A stretch of DNA of 64,000 nucleotides, taken from assembly GCA_948468225.1 (NCBI GenBank), contig CAOKHH010000001.1, forward strand, positions 176,044 to 240,043, read 5' to 3'. Of the stretch, positions 19,189-27,792 are shown piece after piece. This DNA is from an uncultured Clostridia bacterium. Lineage in GTDB: Bacteria > Bacillota > Clostridia > TANB77 > CAG-508. Positions within the stretch are counted from its first letter, which is position 1. Each line of letters opens with the position of its first letter. Below the pieces are notes generated by a model, which did not search any database, was not told where the DNA came from, and was given only the letters and a program-made list of their open reading frames with translations. Made by a program: the position numbers and the translations under genes.

Positions 19189-21198
19189 ATGAGAAAACCA
19201 ATAAGTATAAAAATAATCTTTTTTATGGCTTTTATCTTAGTATTTTCATTGAAAATAGAGGTGCTTGGAGCCAATATAGAAGATAAAATTGGTAGTGTAG
19301 AATATACAGAAGAATATAAAGCATGGCTAAATTTAACAGATGAAGAGCAAAAAAATTCTGTAATGCCAAGAATGTATGACACAAGTAATTATAGTAGTGA
19401 TTCAAAAGTTAATGTATTAAAATCGGCAATCTTTTCTCCTAGACTTACCGCAACAAATTATACAAAATATGATTTAAGAGATGATATAAATATAAATGTT
19501 AGAAATCAGGGTGGCACGGGTTCTTGTTGGGCTTTTGCAACTAATAGTGCAATTGAATCAAATATAGAAAAAACAACCAATAAAATTTCACCAATGTTTT
19601 CTGCAAGATATACAGAATATGCAACTGCAAAGACTTTTTTGGATGGTATAAATTCAAAAGCATATAACAGAGAAGTTAATGCAGGTGGTAATGTAGAACT
19701 TGCATTAGGATTATATACAAGAGGTGATGGACCAGTTTTAGAAAAAAATATGCCATTTGTAGATAGTAGCAATAAAATATATTTGTCTAACATACAAAAT
19801 AAGAATGTAGAAAAACAAGTAAAAGACTATGTTAGATTTCAGGGAATTTATAAAACATATAATAATGGAAGTGTTACATATAAAGATGGAAGTGGAAATG
19901 TTTATAGCCCTTCAAAATTAAAACAAATAAGAGATGAAATAAAAACACATATAGCAAAATATGGAGCGGTTGTTTCTCAAACATATGGTGTTGGAGGAGC
20001 AAGTGGTGCTGCAATAAGATATTATAATAATACTAAAAATGTATTAAGCTCTACAGCATATTTTTGCAATAATTCTTCTGTTAAGGCTGACCATCAAATT
20101 ACAATTATTGGTTGGGATGATACATATTCTAGAACTAATTTCAATGCAAGTTGCAGACCAAGTACAGATGGGGCATATATAGTTTTAAATTCTTGGGGAG
20201 AAAGTTTTGGAGAAAATGGGGTATATTATGTATCTTATGAAGATTGCCTAATAGAAAATAATATATTGGGTATTGTTTCAACTACAGATATTGAATATGA
20301 CAATATTTATCAATATGATGAATTAGGAAATAACTATGCTATGTATTCGTCAGAAGATGTTTATGGAGCAAATGTTTTTAAAAGAGAGAAAAGCTCAAAA
20401 AGTGAATGGCTTACAGAAGTAAGTGTATCAAGTTTAGTTGATACAAAATGCGAGATATATGTAAATGCAAAAGATGGAGATTTAAACCCTGAGAAATTAA
20501 AGAAAGTTTCAGATACACTAGAATTGAAAAATGGTTATCATACAATTAAACTAAAAAATCCAGTACAATTAACAGGAGATAAATTCGTTGTGGTTGTAAA
20601 ATACATTAAAAATGGCGGAAGTGCGTATTTTGGATTAGAACATCCTGATATAGGTTATTGGAATACAGCTACTGCAGGTAAAGGGCAAAGCTATATTTCA
20701 TTTGACTCAAACGAATGGTATGATATAAACGAATTATCAGCTACAACAGCAATACCTACAAATTCTAATTTATGTATAAAAGCATTTACAGAATATGAAA
20801 TAGCAGTGTCTAAATTTTTCGAAGTAAATAAATATAATTTAGATAGTAGATATATATTTAATGTGACACCAGGAACGAGAGTAAGTGAATTAGATAATAA
20901 TATTTCTACAAATATGGAGTATACAATATATAATAAAAGTGGAAATGAGGCACAAAAAAATAATATAATATTTACTGGGATGAAATTAGAAAATGAAACT
21001 GATACATATAAAATAGCTGTAAAAGGCGATTTGAATGGGGATGGCAATGTAGATATATCAGATATTTTGAGAATAAAAATGCATTTAGTAGATATAACAA
21101 AATTAAAGGATGAATTTTTTAGAGCTGCAGACATGGATAATGATAAAATGGTTACAATATCAGACTTTCTTAGTCTAAGAGTAAATATGATAAATTAG
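19189..21198 (+). CDS. Secreted papain-like (C1A) cysteine protease with C-terminal dockerin-like domain
   Basis: 669 residues. A signal peptide (IIFFMAFILVFSLKIEVLGA) comes first. The C1A catalytic domain has the oxyanion and nucleophile motif NQGGTGSCWAF with Cys113, then DHQITIIGWDD with the catalytic His and NSWGESFGENG with the Asn. A beta-rich domain covers about 380-560. The last 60 residues carry two calcium-binding repeats, GDLNGDGNVDISDILRIK and ADMDNDKMVTISDFLSLR, as in type I dockerins. It is probably exported and docked on a cell-surface cohesin. A cohesin-like, sortase-anchored protein is encoded 2 kb away. The ATG follows GGGAGG. Confidence 0.88.
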   Translation: MRKPISIKIIFFMAFILVFSLKIEVLGANIEDKIGSVEYTEEYKAWLNLTDEEQKNSVMPRMYDTSNYSSDSKVNVLKSAIFSPRLTATNYTKYDLRDDININVRNQGGTGSCWAFATNSAIESNIEKTTNKISPMFSARYTEYATAKTFLDGINSKAYNREVNAGGNVELALGLYTRGDGPVLEKNMPFVDSSNKIYLSNIQNKNVEKQVKDYVRFQGIYKTYNNGSVTYKDGSGNVYSPSKLKQIRDEIKTHIAKYGAVVSQTYGVGGASGAAIRYYNNTKNVLSSTAYFCNNSSVKADHQITIIGWDDTYSRTNFNASCRPSTDGAYIVLNSWGESFGENGVYYVSYEDCLIENNILGIVSTTDIEYDNIYQYDELGNNYAMYSSEDVYGANVFKREKSSKSEWLTEVSVSSLVDTKCEIYVNAKDGDLNPEKLKKVSDTLELKNGYHTIKLKNPVQLTGDKFVVVVKYIKNGGSAYFGLEHPDIGYWNTATAGKGQSYISFDSNEWYDINELSATTAIPTNSNLCIKAFTEYEIAVSKFFEVNKYNLDSRYIFNVTPGTRVSELDNNISTNMEYTIYNKSGNEAQKNNIIFTGMKLENETDTYKIAVKGDLNGDGNVDISDILRIKMHLVDITKLKDEFFRAADMDNDKMVTISDFLSLRVNMIN

Positions 21199-21222
21199 TT
21201 GTAATATATTTAGGAGATTTTA

Positions 21223-21769
21223 ATGTATAAAAGTTTTGAAGAATTAGAAGAAGTATGTAAAAATTGTACGAAGTGTAAATTGTGCAATAATAGAACAAAT
21301 GTGGTTGTTGGAACAGGAAACAAAAATGCAGATTTAATGTTTGTTGGCGAAGGCCCACGGTGCAGATGAAGATAGATTAGGAATTCCTTTCGTTGGAAAA
21401 GCAGGAAAATTGATGAATGAGGCCTTTAAGGGAATTGGTATAAATAGAGAAGAGATATATATTGCAAATATTGTGAAATGTAGACCACCAGGAAATAGAA
21501 ATCCAGAACATGATGAAACGGTTGCTTGTTTAGATTATTTAAGAAGCCAAGTAATGTTAGTGCAACCTAAAATAATTGTTTTACTTGGAAGTGTAGCGTT
21601 AAAGAATATTTTAGGTGAAGAATATGGAATTACTGCTTCTAGAGGAAAATGGATTGAACAAAAAAATATAAAATATATGCCAACTTGGCATCCAGCAGCA
21701 TTACTAAGAGATGAAAGCAAAAAAATAGATTTTTGGAAAGACTTAAAAGAAGTAAAGAAAATAATGTAA
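21223..21769 (+). CDS. Uracil-DNA glycosylase family 4 (iron-sulphur type), read through a +1 shift at CGG
   Basis: Family 4 UDG, which removes uracil from DNA in base-excision repair and carries a 4Fe-4S cluster. The joined protein is 181 residues. The N-terminus has EVCKNCTKCKLC. Frame 0 reads FVGEGP-CGG and stops after two more codons. Skipping C21358 gives GEGPGADEDRLGIPFVGKAG, motif A of the family. Further features are the cluster cysteines in VKCRPPGNRNP and ACLDYL, and motif B TWHPAALLRD with the active His. The ATG at 21223 follows TAGGAGA and starts 25 bases after the protease gene. All conserved residues are present once the shift is made. Confidence 0.93.
21358..21360 (+). other. 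CGG +1 frameshift site in the uracil-DNA glycosylase gene
   Basis: Codon 46 is CGG inside motif A. Dropping its C gives GGT GCA GAT (Gly-Ala-Asp). Frame 0 stops after two more codons. Confidence 0.9.
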
Positions 21770-21810
21770 TGATTATTTCTAGAATAAGAATATAAAAGAT
21801 AATAAATGAA

Positions 21811-21957
21811 AAAAGAAAAATTATAATAATATTTTTATGAGTTAGACCATGAGTCGTTATGTCTTGAAACCAAGTAGAGTGTGTCACGATACATTGTTTA
21901 GCCGTATCTTAAACGCCTTGGAGAACGAATTTAAAATATTATTATAATTTTTCTTTT
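21811..21957. repeat. 25-base perfect inverted repeat enclosing a branched core
   Basis: The arms at 21811-21835 and 21933-21957 are exact reverse complements and AT-rich. The 97-base core is GC-richer and can form further stems (CCAAG with CTTGG, and ATAC with GTAT inside it). It lies between the convergent UDG and HExxH genes and so could terminate both. The core size and branching are more than a simple terminator needs. Confidence 0.8.
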
Positions 21958-21959
21958 AT

Positions 21960-23097
21960 TTAATACTTAATATCAAATTCTTTTTCACTGCTTGTGCTAT
22001 TTATTTTAAATAACTTGCATATTTTTTGAATAATTGTTTTAAATATTTTAATAACTTTGTTTGAATTATCTATAACTAATAAATTCTTATTAGTATTTCT
22101 GTATTCTATCATATTTCCATTTGCTTCTATATAATCTCTTATTGAATCTAGGGCAATCATTGTATTGCGATAAAAGTCATTGTAAAAATTATAATCATCA
22201 GTATAACATAATACAGTTTTAAAATTATATAATTTATCCTGAAAGTTTTTAACATCATCTAATGTAGAAATATTATTAAATTCTTTTGTAAAGCATGTTC
22301 CGTATTATCAATTCTTGAGTGCCTAAAAATACTTTTCTTATGGCAGCCTTTCTATTAGAAATGAGTCTGTTTAATGCTTTAACATCTTTTTCAGTTGTAG
22401 CATTTTGAAGTTCAACAGTAAAATAATATAAATCATCTTCTAGTTTTAAAACTTTATCAAAGTTTGCTTCAATCTTATTATAAGTTTTTTTGTCTGAATA
22501 AGATATAAATGTGTTCTTAAAAAGATCATTTGAATTTAATGTGCTGTGATATAGTGGGTAAGTTCCAGTGAAATATATCATTTCATTAAGTAATGCGCAT
22601 TGCATAGGGTAACAATCTGGACTTATTGTATTTATATTTATATCATAATATTTAGCATTATCAAAATCTAATCCTTGCGCAGTTGATGCCATTAGTTGAA
22701 CTGCAGCCTCATTTAAAGCAACACCTGAAGCGCCTAATGTATATAATCCAAGTCTTTCTAATTTGCATTTATCATTTAATTTAGTTTGAATAAAATGAAT
22801 ACACTCATGTAAAGCAAATATGGAATTTTCAGATACAGACAAATCGATAGTATCATTAAAATATATAGAATTATCTATGTATAAATATTTCGCAGCGACA
22901 TCATTTGAAGGCATTTTTGCTAAATACATATCAATTCTTGCAATTGATGAAAACAAATCATCATAGTTTAATAAAAATTCTGAAAAATATGCACAAATTT
23001 TATCAGAAATATTTTTTGCAATTCTATTGATTTCAAGTGTATCAAGTTTTCTAACGATTGAAATACCTTCTTTTTTTAAAATAGAATCAATATGCAC
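21960..23097 (-). CDS. Protein with an HECIH metallopeptidase-like motif, read through a +1 shift at CGG
   Basis: The joined product is 378 residues. The ATG at 23097 follows GGAGGTACTTTAAGTGC. HECIH at residues 97-101 has the HExxH form of zinc peptidases, followed by a second conserved-looking stretch, GVALNEAAVQLMAS, that could give a further ligand (Glu). No signal peptide is seen. Frame 0 reads TQELII-CGG and ends eight codons later. Skipping the C at 22302 adds 113 residues (GTCFTKEFNNIS and onward) ending in EKEFDIKY. I do not recognise a named family. The C-terminal extension is lysine- and asparagine-rich but reads as normal protein, which supports the shift. Confidence 0.7.
22300..22302 (-). 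other. CGG +1 frameshift site in the HECIH protein gene
   Basis: Codon 266 is CGG. Dropping its C gives GGA ACA TGC and opens 113 further codons without a stop. Confidence 0.75.
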
Positions 23098-23270
23098 TTA
23101 AAGTACCTCCACAATTATTTGATTTTATTATATAATAAATTTGTTTGATATTATATTTCATTTCTATTAAGAGTATATTACATTTTTGTTACAAGTATTT
23201 ATTATTAAAAAAAATATTGTATAATTAAACTATGAAAAGTAATATTATTTTGAACAAAGGAGAAATAACT

Positions 23271-24038
23271 ATGAAACAAAAGAAAACTTTATTAACAGCA
23301 ATAATTGCATTGCTACTTATTATTCTTAATGTGAATTTTGTATATGCTGATGAAGGGAGAGCTAGTATAGAAATTATACCAGATCTACAAAATGCAAAAG
23401 GAGGTCAAACAGTTACTTTTACAGTATATTTAAGTGATGTAGTCTCAGAACTAGGTATGGGAGGTTTGCAAGGAGCTCTAAATTTCAGTTCTGAATTTGA
23501 TATAGATACAGTTGAAGTTAATGGATTAAATGGAAGTACAGTTACATTTAATGAAGATAATAATTATTTTGCATCACTTATAGATATAAATAGCAAAAAA
23601 GATATAGATAAATTAATAAAAAATAGAACAGCTATAATGGAAGTATCTGTTAAAGTAAAAGAAGGTGCAACTATTGGAAACAAAGCAACAATGGCAATAA
23701 TACCTCAAGATTCAGAAGAGGGACAACCAGAAAGACTATTTGTTGCAGAAGCATATTATGATGAAAGTGGAAATATTCAAACTAGACCTATTACAACTTC
23801 TCCTGCTACAGCATCAGTTACTGTATCTGAAGAGGGAGGAACAATTGTAATTCCACAAACAACACCTAGCCCAAGACCAAGTAGTAGACCAACATCATCA
23901 CCATCAGTTATAAATACAACACCACCAAGCAAATTACCACAAACAGGAATTTCTGATAATCCAGTGCCAGTATTATTTGGAGCATTAGTAGTAGTTTTAA
24001 TATCATATGTAGCATACAGAAGATATAAAGAAGTATAA
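23271..24038 (+). CDS. LPQTG sortase-anchored protein with cohesin-like domain
   Basis: 255 residues from ATG 23271 after AAAGGAG. The order is a signal peptide (LLTAIIALLLIILNVNFVYA), then a beta-sandwich region at about 30-180 with NAKGGQTVTFTVYLSDV and GLQGALNFSSEFDIDTVEV, which match the start of cohesin domains. A Ser/Thr/Pro-rich linker follows, then LPQTG at 222-226, a membrane helix and a basic tail. Sortase would link it to the cell wall. It could receive dockerin-bearing partners such as the protease at 19189. The cohesin call rests on pattern only, while the sortase signal is certain. Confidence 0.8.
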   Translation: MKQKKTLLTAIIALLLIILNVNFVYADEGRASIEIIPDLQNAKGGQTVTFTVYLSDVVSELGMGGLQGALNFSSEFDIDTVEVNGLNGSTVTFNEDNNYFASLIDINSKKDIDKLIKNRTAIMEVSVKVKEGATIGNKATMAIIPQDSEEGQPERLFVAEAYYDESGNIQTRPITTSPATASVTVSEEGGTIVIPQTTPSPRPSSRPTSSPSVINTTPPSKLPQTGISDNPVPVLFGALVVVLISYVAYRRYKEV

Positions 24039-24052
24039 AAATAAAATAAACA

Positions 24053-24088
24053 AAAAATAGAAGTACATTTTCATGTACTTCTATTTTT
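24053..24088. terminator. Bidirectional intrinsic terminator
   Basis: A 16-base perfect stem (AAAAATAGAAGTACAT with ATGTACTTCTATTTTT) lies between the convergent sortase-anchored gene and leuS, with T tracts on both strands. Confidence 0.85.
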
Positions 24089-24104
24089 ATATTATATTAC
24101 TTTA

Positions 24105-26513
24105 TTATTTTATTACAATGTTGTAAATTTTATTTTTTACATATATTTCTTTTACAATTGTTTTTCCTTCTAGTAGTGAACTTACTTCTTTGTGTACGGT
24201 TTCTTTAACAACTTGCTCATCTGCGTCTACTGCAATTTTTACTGTTGCTTTTACTTTTCCGTTGAATTGTACAGGGATTTCTATTTCTGAATCTTTTGTT
24301 TTGCTTTCATCATATTTTGGCCAGGTACAATCAGATATTGTATGACCTACATTTAGTAATTCATATAATTCCTCTGTTATGTGTGGTGCAAATGGATTTA
24401 GTAATTCTAGGAAAGTTTTAAATTCTGATTTGTTTATTCTTTTTAATTTGTAAAATTCATTAATCATTGTCATAAATGTTGCAATAGAAGTATTAAACTT
24501 CATTTCTTCAATATCACTAGATACTTTTTTAACAGCCTTATGCATCATTTTTTCAAATTCAGGAGAATATGCATCTCCATCTACTAATATATCTTGTAAG
24601 TTCCAAACTCTCTCTAAGAATTTATAACATCCTCTAATACTATCCATAGACCAAGGAGCTGCTTGATCAAATGGACCTATAAACATTTCATAAACTCTAA
24701 AGGTATCTGCACCAAATTCGTTTACTATATCGTCTGGATTTACAACATTTCCCCTAGACTTAGACATTTTTTCTCCATTGCTTCCTAAAATCATACCATG
24801 TGATGTACGTTTTTGGTAAGGCTCTTTTGTTGGAACTACACCTATATCATATAAGAATTTATGCCAAAATCTTGAATATAGTAAGTGTAGGGTAGTGTGT
24901 TCCATACCACCATTATACCAATCTACAGGAGACCAATATTCTAGAGCTTTCTTTGAAGCCAATGCGTTATCATTATGTGGATCCATATAACGCAAGAAAT
25001 ACCAAGAAGAACCTGCCCATTGAGGCATTGTATCTGTTTCTCTTTTTGCACTTCCACCGCAATGTGGACAAGTTGTATTAATCCACTCAGTTTGTTTTGC
25101 TAAAGGAGATTCACCATTTTCTCCTGGTTCAAAGTCTTTTACATCTGGTAAAACAAGAGGTAAATCTTTTTCATCTAATGGCACCCAACCACATTTCTCA
25201 CAATATACCATTGGGATTGGCTCTCCCCAATATCTTTGGCGAGAAAATACCCAGTCACGAAGTTTGTAATTAACTTTTCTTTTTCCAATTCCTTTTTCTT
25301 CTAAGTAGTTTATGCAAGTTTTAATAGCCTCTTTTACTTCTAATCCATCTAAAAATCCAGAGTTAACCATTGTGCCAGAATAAACATCTGTATGTGGTTT
25401 TTCTTGTACATTTTCTCCACCTGATACAACTTCTATTATAGGTAGCCCAAATTTCTTTGCAAAATCCCAGTCTCTATCATCATGAGCAGGAACTGCCATA
25501 ATTGCACCAGTTCCATAGGTAATTAAAACATAATCTGAAATCCAAATAGGAATTTCTTTTCCTGTTAGTGGGTTTATTGCTGTTATTCCTTTTAGTTCCA
25601 CACCAGTTTTTTCCTTAGAAAGTTCAGCTCTTTCAAAATCTGATTTTAATTTTGCTTGATTTTGGTAAGCCTTAACTTCATCTAAATTAGTAATTTTATT
25701 TGCAAGTTTTTCAATCATTGGATGTTCTGGAGCAATAACCATATAAGTTGCACCAAATAAAGTATCTGGCCTTGTTGTATATACTATAAGCTCCTCACCA
25801 TCTAAATTTGCAAGTTTGAATTTTACTTCTGCACCTTCACTTCTACCAATCCAATTTTTTTGTTGTAATTTAATTTTTTCTAGGAAATCTATATCATCTA
25901 AATCATCAATAAGTCTTTGTGCGTATTCTGTAATTTTTAGCATCCATTGACTCTTTTCCTTTTGAACAACAGGGCTACCACATCTTTCGCAAACTCCGTT
26001 AACAACCTCTTCATTTGCTAAACCTACTTTACAACCTGTGCAATAGTTAATAGGCATAGTTGTTTTATATGCTAAACCGTGTTTAAATAATTGAATAAAA
26101 ATCCATTGAGACCATTTATAGTAATTTGGGTCTGTTGTATTTATTTCACGAGACCAATCAAAAGAAAAGCCTAGAGCTTTTAATTGCTCTCTAAAATGAT
26201 CTACATTTTGTTTTGTAACTATACTTGGATGGATTTTATTCTTTATTGCATAGTTTTCAGCAGGAAGACCAAAAGCATCAAATCCAATAGGGTATAAAAC
26301 ATTATAACCTTCTAATCTTTTCTTTCTTGCAATAATATCTAATGCTGTATAACTACGAGGATGACCAACGTGCAGTCCTTGTCCTGATGGATATGGAAAC
26401 TCTATTAATCCATACCACTTTTTCATAGTATAATCATTTTTTGCATTAAATGTTCCCTCTTTTTCCCATTTTTGTTGCCATTTTTTCTCTATTTCCTTAA
26501 AATTATAAGACAT
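24105..26513 (-). CDS. leuS: Leucyl-tRNA synthetase
   Basis: 802 residues, the bacterial length. It charges tRNA-Leu in the cytoplasm. Motifs are the class I signature [18 protein letters not shown], zinc-type cysteine pairs (CTGCKVG, CERCG and CEKCG with CPHCGG), the CP1 editing domain with [12 protein letters not shown] and [15 protein letters not shown], and KMSKSRGN near the C-terminus. The anticodon-binding and C-terminal domains end in [10 protein letters not shown]. The ATG at 26513 follows GGAGGATGCC. All CGG triplets on its coding strand are out of frame. Single gene, normal in every respect. Confidence 0.97.
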   Translation of the reverse strand: MSYNFKEIEKKWQQKWEKEGTFNAKNDYTMKKWYGLIEFPYPSGQGLHVGHPRSYTALDIIARKKRLEGYNVLYPIGFDAFGLPAENYAIKNKIHPSIVTKQNVDHFREQLKALGFSFDWSREINTTDPNYYKWSQWIFIQLFKHGLAYKTTMPINYCTGCKVGLANEEVVNGVCERCGSPVVQKEKSQWMLKITEYAQRLIDDLDDIDFLEKIKLQQKNWIGRSEGAEVKFKLANLDGEELIVYTTRPDTLFGATYMVIAPEHPMIEKLANKITNLDEVKAYQNQAKLKSDFERAELSKEKTGVELKGITAINPLTGKEIPIWISDYVLITYGTGAIMAVPAHDDRDWDFAKKFGLPIIEVVSGGENVQEKPHTDVYSGTMVNSGFLDGLEVKEAIKTCINYLEEKGIGKRKVNYKLRDWVFSRQRYWGEPIPMVYCEKCGWVPLDEKDLPLVLPDVKDFEPGENGESPLAKQTEWINTTCPHCGGSAKRETDTMPQWAGSSWYFLRYMDPHNDNALASKKALEYWSPVDWYNGGMEHTTLHLLYSRFWHKFLYDIGVVPTKEPYQKRTSHGMILGSNGEKMSKSRGNVVNPDDIVNEFGADTFRVYEMFIGPFDQAAPWSMDSIRGCYKFLERVWNLQDILVDGDAYSPEFEKMMHKAVKKVSSDIEEMKFNTSIATFMTMINEFYKLKRINKSEFKTFLELLNPFAPHITEELYELLNVGHTISDCTWPKYDESKTKDSEIEIPVQFNGKVKATVKIAVDADEQVVKETVHKEVSSLLEGKTIVKEIYVKNKIYNIVIK

Positions 26514-26630
26514 AAGGCATCCTCCTTGTTTGTATAAAAATAATGAAACTATTATACTACAAAAATTAAATATAGTCTAGGGAAATGGGAAAATTTTTAT
26601 ACGCATTGGAGGCGTAAAATGTGCACTTTT

Positions 26631-27096
26631 TTATTGCACAGAAAAAATAGTTTCAATTTTTCCACAGGCAATTTTTGTTCCAGAGTTTCCGGCTTGGTTG
26701 ACTTGTAAAATCATCAGGCATATCGTGAATAATAACTACCCTACCTATAATATCTTTTATTGTAAATTTGTTAATTAAAACATTCATATATGCATATCCA
26801 TCATTTTCAATTAAGGGAGGCAAGTCTCCAATGTGAAAAGGATGAGGGCAGTTTGTAGTATTCAAATGAGATTTAGCATTTGCAAATTCATCACTTGTAT
26901 TCCCAGTACAAGATGTACCTTCGTGTATATGGAAACCAAAAAATCTACCTGTACAATTATTTTCAGATTGTGGTAATCCGTTAATTTTGGCAGTAACTAA
27001 AACACCATTTTTTGTTTCCTTAAAAGTAACAGTTCCATTTATATTTGGATTTTTTTTCCCACCTTTAATATGAGCTTTTGCTGTATTTAAAAACAT
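26631..27096 (-). CDS. sodC: Cu/Zn superoxide dismutase-like protein, read through a +1 shift at CGG
   Basis: 154 residues from ATG 27096 after AGAGGTGG. No signal peptide, so it is cytoplasmic or loosely placed. Copper and zinc ligands are visible in GFHIHEG, HLNTTNCPHPFHIGD and VVIIHDMPDDF. Frame 0 reads TSQPS-CGG and goes on into KLWNKNCLWKN and a stop. Skipping the C at 26691 gives SGNSGTKIACGKI, the diagnostic C-terminus of the family with the structural Cys and the Arg/Lys-region, and stops at 26631-26633. This is among the cleanest proofs of the shift. Cu/Zn SOD is uncommon in strict anaerobes. Confidence 0.93.
26689..26691 (-). other. CGG +1 frameshift site in sodC
   Basis: Codon 136 is CGG. 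Dropping its C gives GGA AAC TCT GGA (Gly-Asn-Ser-Gly), restoring the SOD C-terminal signature. Confidence 0.92.
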
Positions 27097-27184
27097 GTAA
27101 CCACCTCTAATTTTTATTTCTATTAACATAATATGAAAAACAAGAATAAAATGTTAAGGAAAGTAAAAAGAAAGAGAGTGTGTT

Positions 27185-27664
27185 ATGGGTAAGGAAAAAT
27201 ATAATAGAGCAAAAGTATATGAATATGCAAAGAAATGGGCATATTCTAGAAACCCACATTATTATAATTATGATGCACTAGGAGGAGATTGTACAAATTT
27301 TGTATCACAATGTATTTTTGCTGGATGCAACGAAATGAATTATAACCCAAATAATGGCTGGTATTATATAAACGGTAACAACAAATCTCCATCTTGGACT
27401 GGAGTAGAATTTTTATACAATTTTTTAAAAAACAATAAAGGAGTGGGACCATATGGAATTGAAACTACAATTGATAAATTAGATATAGGAGATATTATTC
27501 AATTAAGTTTTGAGAAAAACAAATTTTCACATAGTCTTGTAGTAATACAAAAAAGTAAAAATATAAATAATACATTGGTAGCAGCACATACATTTGATAC
27601 GTTTGGCAAAAAAGTTTCAGATTATAATTTTTATAGTTATAGGTGTATACATTTAGAATTTTAA
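27185..27664 (+). CDS. Putative amidase-domain protein (amidase_6 type)
   Basis: 159 residues matching the C-terminal amidase domain found in many spore-forming Firmicutes: YNRAKVYEYAKKWAYSRNP, then GGDCTNFVSQCIFAGC with the likely catalytic Cys, and HSLVVIQ with the His. It probably hydrolyses an amide in the cell wall or in small molecules. No signal peptide or membrane segment is seen, unlike many longer relatives that carry an extra N-terminal domain. The ATG at 27185 follows AGAGAGTGTGTT, a weak site. A clear terminator follows. Confidence 0.8.
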   Translation: MGKEKYNRAKVYEYAKKWAYSRNPHYYNYDALGGDCTNFVSQCIFAGCNEMNYNPNNGWYYINGNNKSPSWTGVEFLYNFLKNNKGVGPYGIETTIDKLDIGDIIQLSFEKNKFSHSLVVIQKSKNINNTLVAAHTFDTFGKKVSDYNFYSYRCIHLEF

Positions 27665-27672
27665 AGAGAAAG

Positions 27673-27705
27673 TGGCAAGTTGTATTTAATATAACTTGCC
27701 ATTTT
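27673..27705 (+). terminator. Intrinsic terminator after the amidase-like gene
   Basis: TGGCAAGTTGTAT pairs with ATAACTTGCCA and is followed by TTTT. Confidence 0.75.
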
Positions 27706-27792
27706 GCAGATAAAATATAATAAATACATTATTTATTGTATTGCAAATTAAAAACATATCATATATAATTTTTATAAATGAGGTAGAGATAT

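Noticed and set aside
17833..21957. Hammerhead, twister or other known self-cleaving ribozyme in the inverted-repeat cores
   Set aside because: I could not place the conserved core bases of these classes in either core.
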